This document shows, one piece after another, positions 14,873 to 22,951 of a stretch of 37,550 nucleotides of DNA (its first letter is position 1; each line of letters starts with the position of its first letter). The DNA is from an uncultured Verrucomicrobiota bacterium (GTDB lineage Bacteria; Verrucomicrobiota; Verrucomicrobiia; Chthoniobacterales; SZAS-18), in contig CALMAQ010000245.1 of assembly GCA_937859745.1 (NCBI GenBank), forward strand, positions 1-37,550, read 5' to 3'. A program made the translations under genes and the position numbers. The notes under the pieces were generated by a model that saw only the letters and a list, made by a program, of their open reading frames with translations, was not told where the DNA came from and made no database searches.

Positions 14873-17743
14873 ATGGCCGACCCCGATCCCGCTTCGCAGG
14901 AACTGCCCCCCGTGGACGATTGGCGCACGACGGACCAGGACGAGATCAACCGCCGCCGCTTGCGCGCGCTCCAGGAAGCGCCGCTGGTCAGCAACCGGGA
15001 TGAACTCCATCCGATCTTCTCGAACTTCGACGTGCATTCGCAAAGCGGCGTGACGTACTCGGTGGAAGTGCGCGACCTGGCTCGCCGCCAGTCTCACTGC
15101 GACTGCGTCGATTTCCGCGTCAACGGCCTGGGCACCTGCAAGCATGTCGAGGCGGTATTGGACCACCTGGAACGGCAGCAACCGCTCGCCTTCGCGCTGG
15201 GCCGCCAGAACGGGTCGCCGCGGATCGACCTCGTGCGCGGCAGCGAAACGCAGACGCTGCGGGTCGAGCGCGGATTGGAGCGCCTGCCGCGCTCCGTGCG
15301 GCGGTTGTTCGACGAACGGGGCGGCCTCGTGCCCGGCTACCTGCCCGAGATGGCGCTGGAAATCTGGCGCGGGGCGGCGCAGAGCGAGATGCGCATCTCC
15401 CAGGAAGTCGAGCCCTGGCTGGAATGCCGCCGCCGGATGGCGGAAGGCGTGACCCTGCGGCGCACCTACGAGCACAACGTTCAGGCGGGCGAGTGGCCCC
15501 CGCAAGAAACCCGCCTGCCGCTTTTTCCCTACCAGCGCGAGGGCATGCTGCACCTTGCCTGCGCGGAGCGCGCGCTACTGGCCGACGAGATGGGCTTGGG
15601 CAAGACGGTGCAGGCGGTGGCCGCCGCGGCGCTGCTCCGGCGGCTGGGCCGGGTGGAGCGCGTGCTGGTGGTCACACCCTCGTCGCTGCAGGGCGAATGG
15701 GAGGAGCAGATCCGCCGTTTCACGCGGCTGCCCCTGCGGGTGTTGAACGGCACGCGGCTGGAGCGGTCCGCCGCGTATGACCGCGAAAAGGCGAACTTCT
15801 TCACGGTCGCCACCTACGAGGCAATGCTCACTGACGCGCTCGAAATCAACGAGCGGCTGCGGCCAGAGGTGGTCATCCTCGACGAAGCACAGCGCATCAA
15901 GAACTGGAACACGAAGACGGCGATGGCGGTCAAACGGCTGCAAAGCCGTTACGCCTGGGTACTCACGGGCACACCCCTCGAAAACCGGATCGACGAACTG
16001 TACTCCCTGGTAAGTTTTCTGGACCCGACCGTGTTCGGGCCGTTGTTCCGCTTCAACCGCGAGTTCTACGAGTTCGACGAGCGCGGGCGTCCGCACGGCT
16101 ACCGCAACCTGGACCAGCTTCGCGTTCGCATTCGCCCGTTGCTGCTGCGCCGCCGCAAGGCGGACGTGGAGACCGAATTGCCCAACCTCGTGGAGCGGAC
16201 CTTCCTCGTGCCGATGAGCGAGAGCCAGCGCGCCGCCTACCAGACGCACGAGGCCACCGTCGCCAAGCTGCTCGCCGCCAACCGCCGCCGCCCCCTGGCG
16301 GAGCCGCAGCGCGAGCGGCTGATGCGCGAGATGAACATGCTCCGCATGATCTGCGACAGCCTCTACATCCTCCAATCCGACCAGCGCGCCTGCCCGAAGC
16401 TCGACGAGTTGGCGCGCATCCTCGCCGAGTGCATGGGCAACCCCGAGGTCAAGGTGCTCATCTTCAGCGAGTGGGAACGCATGCTCGAACTCGTTGGCGA
16501 CCTGTGCCGCCGTTTGCGGATCGAATACGCCACGCACACCGGCAGCATTTCCACCGGCCAGCGGCGGCAGGAGATCCAGCGGTTCCGCGAGGACCCCGCC
16601 TGCCGCGTGCTCCTGAGCACGGACACGGGTGGGGTGGGGCTGAACCTGCAGAACGCCAGCGTGGTCATCAACTGCGACCAACCCTGGAACCCGGCGCGGC
16701 TGGAACAGCGCGCCGCACGCGCCTGGCGCAAGGATCAGGCGCGCGCCGTCACCGTGCTGAACCTGGTCAGCGAGCGGACCATCGAGCAACGGATGCTCGG
16801 CATGCTGGCCAACAAGCAGGCGCTGAGCGGTGGCGTGCTCGACGCGGACGCCGACCTGAGCGGCGTCCGGCTGGCGGGCAACAAGGAAAACTTCCTCCAT
16901 CGGCTGGAACAACTGCTGCCCGTCCCGCCGCCAGCCCGCGACGACGGCGAGCCCAAAAGTGCGCGGGGAAGGGGGAACCCGCCGCCAGGCCCGGCCGCCA
17001 CGGGGCAGCGCCCGGCGGCAGACCGTCCCCGCGTGTTCTCCCAGCGGGCGGCGGAAGCCCTCAACGGCGCGCTGATCTCCTGTGAGGAGCGGTTCCCGTC
17101 ACGTGGCGACACGTCGGTTCTTCTCGTGGTCGTGGAAAACGAACTCGACCGTTGGAAAAAGAAGCTCGGCGAGTTGGCGGCGGAGCACCTCGAACGCGGC
17201 GCGGACAACGAACCCGCCCCGGAGGTGCGGCTGGAAATCATCGACCGGTCCGCGGCGGACACCCTCCGGCGGCTGGCTGAGGCGGGCGTCATCCACCCGT
17301 CGCTGCGGGCGAGCCGCATCCTGTTTCCCGCGCCGGAGGCCACGCCGCTGCCGCTGGGTGCACAGGAACAGAACCGTGCGCGGCAGGCACGCGAACAGCA
17401 TGCGCGCAAACTCAAGATGGCCCGCGTCCTCGCAGGCGAGGAAATGGTCGAGGAGTCCCGCGCCGCGGCCCTATCCGCCATCCACGAGCTGGGCCGCGCC
17501 CTAGCCATCGAGCACCGGCAGTCTGAACCAACGAACGCCCTGGGGGCGCTGACCCCGCCGCTGGATGCCTACTGGAGCATGGGCGAACCATCCCTGGCCA
17601 CCTTGCGGACGTTCCTGACGGATGAGCACGCCGCGGTGCAGCCCGTCTTGGCCGCCCTCGGCCAGCCGGTGGAGGCGGGCACGAAGGTCGCCAGAGATTT
17701 TTTCGCCGGGATCAAGGCGAAACTGGCGACGATCAACGGTTAA
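14873..17743 (+). CDS. SWIM zinc-finger SNF2-family helicase
   Basis: The 956-residue protein is a nucleic-acid translocase of the SNF2 superfamily. Residues 76-91 form the SWIM zinc finger (CDC...CKH; Cys76, Cys78, Cys89, His91). The ATPase core has GLGKT at 241-245, VVTPSSL (motif Ia), DEAQ at 337-340 and LTGTPLEN (motif III). The second RecA domain has VLIFSEW, STDTGGVGLNLQ and the motif VI block QRAARAWRKDQ, which keeps the arginines although the usual RIGQ ending is changed. About 270 charged residues of unknown fold follow, with a Pro-rich linker near 680-720. GGAAGG lies directly before the ATG. The gene ends convergently with glnD: one TTAA supplies both stop codons. A role in repair or transcription recycling is inferred from the family. 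Confidence 0.93.
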   Translation: MADPDPASQELPPVDDWRTTDQDEINRRRLRALQEAPLVSNRDELHPIFSNFDVHSQSGVTYSVEVRDLARRQSHCDCVDFRVNGLGTCKHVEAVLDHLERQQPLAFALGRQNGSPRIDLVRGSETQTLRVERGLERLPRSVRRLFDERGGLVPGYLPEMALEIWRGAAQSEMRISQEVEPWLECRRRMAEGVTLRRTYEHNVQAGEWPPQETRLPLFPYQREGMLHLACAERALLADEMGLGKTVQAVAAAALLRRLGRVERVLVVTPSSLQGEWEEQIRRFTRLPLRVLNGTRLERSAAYDREKANFFTVATYEAMLTDALEINERLRPEVVILDEAQRIKNWNTKTAMAVKRLQSRYAWVLTGTPLENRIDELYSLVSFLDPTVFGPLFRFNREFYEFDERGRPHGYRNLDQLRVRIRPLLLRRRKADVETELPNLVERTFLVPMSESQRAAYQTHEATVAKLLAANRRRPLAEPQRERLMREMNMLRMICDSLYILQSDQRACPKLDELARILAECMGNPEVKVLIFSEWERMLELVGDLCRRLRIEYATHTGSISTGQRRQEIQRFREDPACRVLLSTDTGGVGLNLQNASVVINCDQPWNPARLEQRAARAWRKDQARAVTVLNLVSERTIEQRMLGMLANKQALSGGVLDADADLSGVRLAGNKENFLHRLEQLLPVPPPARDDGEPKSARGRGNPPPGPAATGQRPAADRPRVFSQRAAEALNGALISCEERFPSRGDTSVLLVVVENELDRWKKKLGELAAEHLERGADNEPAPEVRLEIIDRSAADTLRRLAEAGVIHPSLRASRILFPAPEATPLPLGAQEQNRARQAREQHARKLKMARVLAGEEMVEESRAAALSAIHELGRALAIEHRQSEPTNALGALTPPLDAYWSMGEPSLATLRTFLTDEHAAVQPVLAALGQPVEAGTKVARDFFAGIKAKLATING

Positions 17744-20541
17744 GCCGGCTTGCCCGCGGCCGGGACGAGCACGGCCGCCTGCTGGACCGCCGCCTGGATT
17801 TTCCGCAAGAAGCCCCGGTCCGTGATGCGCTCGCCGTGCGCGCCGGTGAGGTAGAAACTGTCGATGGCCGCCCCCTTGTCCGTGGCGATCCGTGAGAGCA
17901 CCACGTTGACGCCGAGCTTGCCGAGGGCGCGCAGCAGGTCATAGAGCAATCCTAGTCGATCCGGCGTCTGCACCTCCAACAACGTATAAAGGTCCGTCGC
18001 CTCGTTCGTCGTGACGGTGCGCGTCGGGAAATCGAGTTCCTGGGTTCGGACGGGCACGGCGCGGCGGCGGCGGCGGGCCTTTTGCAACAGCGGGCTGAAG
18101 TCGTAGGAGCCAACGAGCAGCGCCTGTCGCAGCACGCTTTCCACCGCGGCGAGATCGCGCGCCTCGGGCACGGCACGCTGCGAGGGGTCGCACACCCGGA
18201 AGAGGTCGATTGCTAGGCTGTCGCCCCGGGTGTAGATGTCGGCGCTCAGGATGTTGAGGCTGGCCGCAGCGAAACTCCCGGCGATTTTGGCGAACAAGCC
18301 GCGGCGCTCCCAGGTACATACCCAACATTCCGTGTGTCCGCGTTCCGGCTGCGGCCTCCAGAAGATGGCGGGCGCGAGCGCCGCATCAGGCGTGTCGTGC
18401 TGCTGCCGGTACGCCAGGAACTGCCGGGCCAGCCGGAGATGGTCGGCGATGGTCGGTGCGTCGAACGTTTCCAAGTATCGTTCGGGCATCATGCGGAAGT
18501 GCGCTTCGATCTCGTCGGTGTAGCTGTCGTCCAACTCCGCCAGCACGGCCTCGCGTTTTGCCTCGTGTTCGCGGCGGTGGGCGAGGTAACCCGCCTCGCC
18601 TTCTGCCAGGTACTGCCGGGCCGAACGATAAAGCTGCCAGACGAGCGATTCCTTCCAGTCGCTCCAGGCTTCGTCACTCGTCCCTTGGCCGTCGGCAAGG
18701 GTCAGCAGCATCAGAGCATCCAGCGTCGGCCGATCCTTCACGATTCCGGCGAACTCCACGATGGTCGCCGGATTGTCCAGGTTGCGGCGTTGCGCCGTGG
18801 ACGATAGGGTCAGGTGGTTGTCCACGAGCAGGATCAATTCGCGGCGGCGTTCCGGCGCGAGCTGGAGGCGGGCCGCGACCTTCTGAGCGAAGAGCGCGCT
18901 GGCCTCCGCGTGGTGCCGCGCGCTGGTCGCCTTGCCAGTGTCGTGAAGCAGCAACGCCAAGTACAGGGTGAACGGATCCTTCAGCGTCTCGAAGAGCTTT
19001 TTGTACTCCGCGAACTTTGGGTCGCTGCTCTGCGCGAGGGCATCCAGCTTCTCGATGCACACCAGCGTATGCTCGTCGGCGGAGTAGCGGTGGAAAAACT
19101 CGTGCTGCACCAGGCAGGTCAACTCGCCAAATTCCGGCAGGTAGGCTCCCAGCACATCCACCTCGTGCATCGCGCGCAGGATGCGGCCGACCTGGCCGCG
19201 GTGCGAGAGGATGGTTGTGAAGGCTTCCCGCGCCGCCTTGGAATATTGGAATGTGCGGTTGATGAGCCGCAAACGGCGGCGGATGAGCTGTTGCAACTCG
19301 GAACTGAGCCGCAAACGGCGGCTCTGCGCGTGCGCGAACACCCGGATCAGGCGCACCGGGTCCTGGTTGAAGACGTCGCGGGTTTCCGGGTAGATCAGCT
19401 CCCCTTCGGCCAGGAAACCGTCGAAGCGTTCGGGCGAAGGGCCACTGCGGCCGAAGAGACGCATCAGGCCGGAGGTGGGCCGGGCGTCGGCGCGGTTCAG
19501 GCCGCCTTGCCCGATGCGCTCGAACAGGTTCTCGGTGATCAGCGCCAAGGCGCGCGCATGGTGGTAGTAGTCCCGCATGAACGCCTCGCTGCGGCGGAGC
19601 GTGTTCTTCTGCGGGTACATGAACCGGTCGGCAATCTGCCCTTGGAAGTTGAGGGTGAGTGCGTCCGCCGCGCGTTTGGCCAAGTAATGCAGGTCGCTGC
19701 GGACGTGCAGCAGGAAATCATACGCTTCCTCCAGCGTGCGGCGTTCCCGTTCGTTGAGGAAGTGCTTCTCGACCATCTCGGCCGTGCTGCGCGTCCGTTC
19801 CTTGAAATAGGCGCTCCAGATCAGGTTATGATAATCCCGGAGCCCGCCGGGGCTGGATTTGATGTTTGGCTCCTGCAGGAAAACCGTCGGACCGTACTTG
19901 AGGTGGCGGGTTTGCTGGTCGCTCTGCCGCCACGTGAGATACGCTTCCTCCTGCCCCAAGATGCACCCGCGCTCGAACCGGGTCTCGAACTTGGTGAACA
20001 GCGCCTGCTGACCGGCGAGATGTCTCGCCTCCAACAGCGCGGTCTTCGAGATGTTGTCCAAGTTTGCATGGGCGCAGGTATCCTTGATCGAGCGAGTGGC
20101 GTGTCCCACCTTGAAGCCAATGTCCCACAGGACATAGAGGATTTGTTTGATGAGTTCGTTGACCTCATCGGGCACCTTGTCGGTGGCAAAATCGTGCAGG
20201 AAGAGCACGTCCACGTCGCTGAAGGGGTTGAGTTCGCCGCGCCCGTACCCGCCGATGGCGATCAGGGCGGCGGGCGCATCCCCTCCGGAAGCGGCTGGCA
20301 GGCACGCCTGGCAGGCGTCGGCGTACAACTGCTTGAGGAAGACGTCAAGCAGTTCGACCCGCCGCCGACAAATTTCGAGCCCTCCGCCACCCGCGTGATG
20401 GGCCAAACGCAGCCGATGGTTCTCGATCTTGAGGAACCGCCGGTACTGCGGCAGCCTGGCTTGCAACTCGCCCGCACGCACGGTACCCGGCGGCACCAGT
20501 TCCTTTTCGGCGTGGGCGAGAATCTTTTCAAGGTGCGGCAT
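17740..20541 (-). CDS. glnD: Bifunctional [PII] uridylyltransferase / uridylyl-removing enzyme
   Basis: GlnD senses glutamine and uridylylates or deuridylylates PII proteins, setting nitrogen control. The 933-residue product is full length. The nucleotidyltransferase site is at 97-111 (GGYGRGELNP, then Asp109 and Asp111). The SSPGGLRDYHNL helix of the family follows. An HD domain (HTLVCIEKLDAL and LLLHDTGKA with later HH) should remove UMP. Two C-terminal ACT domains (WERRGLFAKIAGSFAAASLNI and TPDRLGLLYDLLRALGKLGVN) should bind glutamine. No PII or ammonium-transporter gene is in the window. It lies downstream of the sigma-54 regulator gene, with a possible -24/-12 promoter between them at 20633-20648. 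The ATG has no Shine-Dalgarno. Confidence 0.97.
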   Translation of the reverse strand: MPHLEKILAHAEKELVPPGTVRAGELQARLPQYRRFLKIENHRLRLAHHAGGGGLEICRRRVELLDVFLKQLYADACQACLPAASGGDAPAALIAIGGYGRGELNPFSDVDVLFLHDFATDKVPDEVNELIKQILYVLWDIGFKVGHATRSIKDTCAHANLDNISKTALLEARHLAGQQALFTKFETRFERGCILGQEEAYLTWRQSDQQTRHLKYGPTVFLQEPNIKSSPGGLRDYHNLIWSAYFKERTRSTAEMVEKHFLNERERRTLEEAYDFLLHVRSDLHYLAKRAADALTLNFQGQIADRFMYPQKNTLRRSEAFMRDYYHHARALALITENLFERIGQGGLNRADARPTSGLMRLFGRSGPSPERFDGFLAEGELIYPETRDVFNQDPVRLIRVFAHAQSRRLRLSSELQQLIRRRLRLINRTFQYSKAAREAFTTILSHRGQVGRILRAMHEVDVLGAYLPEFGELTCLVQHEFFHRYSADEHTLVCIEKLDALAQSSDPKFAEYKKLFETLKDPFTLYLALLLHDTGKATSARHHAEASALFAQKVAARLQLAPERRRELILLVDNHLTLSSTAQRRNLDNPATIVEFAGIVKDRPTLDALMLLTLADGQGTSDEAWSDWKESLVWQLYRSARQYLAEGEAGYLAHRREHEAKREAVLAELDDSYTDEIEAHFRMMPERYLETFDAPTIADHLRLARQFLAYRQQHDTPDAALAPAIFWRPQPERGHTECWVCTWERRGLFAKIAGSFAAASLNILSADIYTRGDSLAIDLFRVCDPSQRAVPEARDLAAVESVLRQALLVGSYDFSPLLQKARRRRRAVPVRTQELDFPTRTVTTNEATDLYTLLEVQTPDRLGLLYDLLRALGKLGVNVVLSRIATDKGAAIDSFYLTGAHGERITDRGFLRKIQAAVQQAAVLVPAAGKPA

Positions 20542-20632
20542 GATGCAAAAACAATCGATGAGCGGCTCGCAGTCGCCTCTGGGACGGCAAGCCGGCGTGG
20601 GAATGGTTTTGGCGCTGATTCTCCGGGGAGGC

Positions 20633-20648
20633 AGCGTGTTTCGTGCCG
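20633..20648 (-). promoter_or_regulatory. Possible sigma-54 (-24/-12) promoter ahead of glnD
   Basis: On the minus strand CGGCACGAAACACGCT matches TGGCACG-N4-TTGCW at 9 of 12 fixed positions, with GG and GC separated by exactly 10 bases. It starts 6 bases after the regulator stop and lies about 90 bases before the glnD ATG, where a promoter would be expected. The match is moderate, and GG-N10-GC is not rare in GC-rich DNA. Confidence 0.4.
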
Positions 20649-20653
20649 AGAAG

Positions 20654-22111
20654 TCAGACGGCGATCCCGTAACGCTTCATTTTATTATACAAAGTGGGCC
20701 GGTGGATCCCGAGGATTTTGGCCGCCTTCAGCTTGTTGCCGTGGGTTTGCGCCAGCGCCTGGAGAATCGTGCGCCGTTCGCGGTCGTCCAAGTTCAGGCT
20801 GACGCTCTCGGAATCTACCACCGACGCGGCGGCGTGCCCGCTGTCCGTGTGGTTGCCTGGGGGGACGTTGGGAGGCACAACCAATTGTTCCTGCAACTCG
20901 CGAGGCAGCAGCAGTTCCGGCGGCAGGCTTTGCTCCGTGATGACGTTGTCCTTCGAGAGGACGACGGCGTACTCAATGGCGTTTTGCAACTGGCGCACGT
21001 TGCCGGGCCAGGTAAACTCGCGCAGGCGGGTCAACGCCTCGGCGGTCAGTTGCGGTTCGGCGCGCTCCATCTGGCGCGCGTAGCGCTTGACGAACGCGGC
21101 GACGAGCGGCGGGATGTCCTCGCGCCGGTCCCGCAAAGCCGGGATCTCGATCTGGAAAGTATTGATGCGGTAGTACAAGTCGGGACGCAGCAACCCGTCT
21201 CGCAGGGCGCGTGCGATCCCTTGGTTGGTGGCTGCCACGAGCCGGAAGTCCGCCTTGAGCGTCTTCGTGCTGCCCAGTGGGCGAAACTCGCGCTCTTGGA
21301 GCACGCGCAGGAAACGGGTCTGCAAGGTGGCGGGCATCTCGGCGATCTCGTCGAGAAAGAGCGTGCCCCCGGCGGCAGCCGCGATCATGCCCGGAAAATC
21401 GTTCACCGCCCCCGTGAACGCTCCTTTGACATAGCCGAAAAGTTCGCCTTCGATGAGGTGCTGGGGCAGCGCCGCGCAATTGAGCTTGACCAGCGGACCC
21501 GCTGTCCGGCGGCTGCGCGCGTGGATCAGGTTGGCCACGACCTCCTTGCCCACCCCGCTCTCGCCTGTCACCAGCACGTTGGCGTGCGAGGGCGCGATCT
21601 GCGTGATGAACTCCTCGATTTCGACCATGCGCCGGTTCTTGAACACCGGCGAAAGCTGCGCCTCCGCCCGTTTGAGCTGCGCCTTGAGTTCCTTGGTCTC
21701 TTCCCGAAGGCTTTCCGTCTCGCGCACCAGGGCCTGCTGCTCGAAGGCGCGCAGCATCAGGCTGAGCAGCTCTTCGGGCGCGTAGGGCTTGCTGATGAAG
21801 TGGAACGCGCCCAGCTTGATGGAATCGATGGCGTTGCTCAACGAGTCCTGCGCCGTCAGCACGATGATCTGGATGCGCGGGATGGTCTGCTTGACCTTTG
21901 TCAGCACGTCCAATCCGCTGGCGTCCGGCAGGCCGATGTCCAGCAGGATTAGGTCAGGGCCGTCAGATTTGGCGGCGGCTTCGAGACCGAGCGCAGCGGT
22001 GCGGGCCGTTTCAACCCGGTAGTGGTAGCGCGTTAGCAGCGCCTCGAGCGTCATCAGGATCGGACGCTCGTCGTCGATGATCAGGACTTTCTTGGTCTCG
22101 CCGTGGCTCAT
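20654..22111 (-). CDS. NtrC-type sigma-54-dependent response regulator
   Basis: The 485-residue activator has the three standard parts. The receiver domain (1-120) has acidic DD at 13-14, phospho-acceptor Asp58 in LLDIGLP and Lys108. The AAA+ domain has Walker A GESGVGKE at 183-190, the sigma-54 contact loop GAFTGA at 230-235, LFLDEI (Walker B) and the arginine-finger region. A Fis-type helix-turn-helix forms the C-terminus (NKLKAAKILGIHRPTLYNKMKRYGI). It should oligomerise on upstream DNA sites and drive open-complex formation by RpoN, whose gene is 2.5 kb away on the same strand. The start overlaps the kinase stop as ATGA, so kinase and regulator are translated together. The regulated genes are not shown by sequence; the exported peptide genes at 26118 are candidates. 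Confidence 0.95.
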   Translation of the reverse strand: MSHGETKKVLIIDDERPILMTLEALLTRYHYRVETARTAALGLEAAAKSDGPDLILLDIGLPDASGLDVLTKVKQTIPRIQIIVLTAQDSLSNAIDSIKLGAFHFISKPYAPEELLSLMLRAFEQQALVRETESLREETKELKAQLKRAEAQLSPVFKNRRMVEIEEFITQIAPSHANVLVTGESGVGKEVVANLIHARSRRTAGPLVKLNCAALPQHLIEGELFGYVKGAFTGAVNDFPGMIAAAAGGTLFLDEIAEMPATLQTRFLRVLQEREFRPLGSTKTLKADFRLVAATNQGIARALRDGLLRPDLYYRINTFQIEIPALRDRREDIPPLVAAFVKRYARQMERAEPQLTAEALTRLREFTWPGNVRQLQNAIEYAVVLSKDNVITEQSLPPELLLPRELQEQLVVPPNVPPGNHTDSGHAAASVVDSESVSLNLDDRERRTILQALAQTHGNKLKAAKILGIHRPTLYNKMKRYGIAV

Positions 22112-22830
22112 GACGGACTAGCCGCGGGTAACGTGACAGTAGACACCAATGTTTGTGCGGGCGCGTCGTACCGCGCGGCGAAGCAGCCTCCCTGGGACTC
22201 CACGATGTGCCGGACGCGGAAGAGCCCCAGGCCATAGGCTCCCCGGCGCGTGCTCAGCAGGGGGTGGCAGCCCCAGTCCTCCATGGGAATGGCGGGAGGT
22301 TGGGGGGAATGTTCCCGCAGCGTCACGAGTGCCATTTCACCTTGCACCGCCGCTTCGATGATTGTCTTCGCGTCACCGGCGCGGAAATGCGAAGCGTTGG
22401 CGAGAAGTTCGAGCAACGCTAACATCGTCATGTCCGGGTCGATCCTGAGCAGCGCGTCGCCCACCGCGATCCGCCATTCGAAGGCATGCTTGGCCGGAGT
22501 CTGCCCACGCTCGAAACGCTCCCGGAGATCCTCGAAGAAGTCAGCGGCTGGATAGTCGAACGGGTGCAGCGAAACCGCGGAGGTCGAGACACGCACTGCC
22601 TGCAACTGTTTGGTGAGGTTGGCCAGGGTGCCGCGGATGCGCTTGATCTCGTCCACCGCCTCGGGGTCCGTGGAAATTTCGCCCAGGAACGTGAGCTGGA
22701 GTTCCAACGCGTTGAGCCCGTTGCGCACGTCGTGCGTCAACTGTCCGACGAAACTCTCGACCCGGTCCCAGGGAACCTCGGTGCTGCGGTCTGGACTGGC
22801 CTCGGGGACGGAGTGGGCGGGAGGAGTCAT
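22108..22830 (-). CDS. Soluble histidine kinase paired with the NtrC-type regulator
   Basis: The 240-residue protein has no membrane segment and no recognised sensor domain, only a short polar N-terminus (1-20). The dimerisation helix carries the phospho-accepting His33 in LTHDVRNGLNALELQ. The ATPase domain keeps the N-box (LLELLANASHF, Asn145) and a late G-box (YGLGLFRVRHIVESQGG). The DxGxG element between them is poorly conserved: only EDWG is seen, before a short lid. It therefore resembles NtrB-type kinases cut down to the catalytic core, and ATP binding may be weak. Signal input must come from a partner protein. The gene overlaps the regulator by ATGA. A possible -24/-12 element lies directly before the ATG (22841-22855). 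Confidence 0.85.
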   Translation of the reverse strand: MTPPAHSVPEASPDRSTEVPWDRVESFVGQLTHDVRNGLNALELQLTFLGEISTDPEAVDEIKRIRGTLANLTKQLQAVRVSTSAVSLHPFDYPAADFFEDLRERFERGQTPAKHAFEWRIAVGDALLRIDPDMTMLALLELLANASHFRAGDAKTIIEAAVQGEMALVTLREHSPQPPAIPMEDWGCHPLLSTRRGAYGLGLFRVRHIVESQGGCFAARYDAPAQTLVSTVTLPAASPS

Positions 22831-22840
22831 CGGACGCCGG

Positions 22841-22855
22841 GCAGCATGTTTGCCA
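22841..22855 (-). promoter_or_regulatory. Weak candidate sigma-54 promoter directly before the kinase gene
   Basis: The minus strand reads TGGCAAACATGCTGC, with TGGCA, TGC and the GG-N10-GC spacing in place. Transcription would start at or next to the kinase ATG (22830), implying a leaderless message or a later start codon. This makes it doubtful. Confidence 0.2.
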
Positions 22856-22875
22856 GACCACTACAGACAAGCCCA

Positions 22876-22931
22876 GCCCACAAACGTTCTAAGAAAAACT
22901 CCGGCGGGTGTAAAGTTTTCTTACAGTGGGC
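22876..22931. repeat. Nested inverted repeats between pgi and the kinase gene
   Basis: Outer arms GCCCAC (22876-22881) and GTGGGC (22926-22931) enclose inner arms TAAGAAAAACT (22890-22900) and AGTTTTCTTA (22914-22923), which differ by a single bulged base. Transcribed on the minus strand this could fold as a two-part hairpin just 21 bases after the pgi stop. It may act as a terminator or processing site, or overlap the promoter of the kinase operon. A weak sigma-70-like TTTACA is embedded in it. Confidence 0.4.
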
Positions 22932-22951
22932 AGTTCCGTACTTTGCGGACC

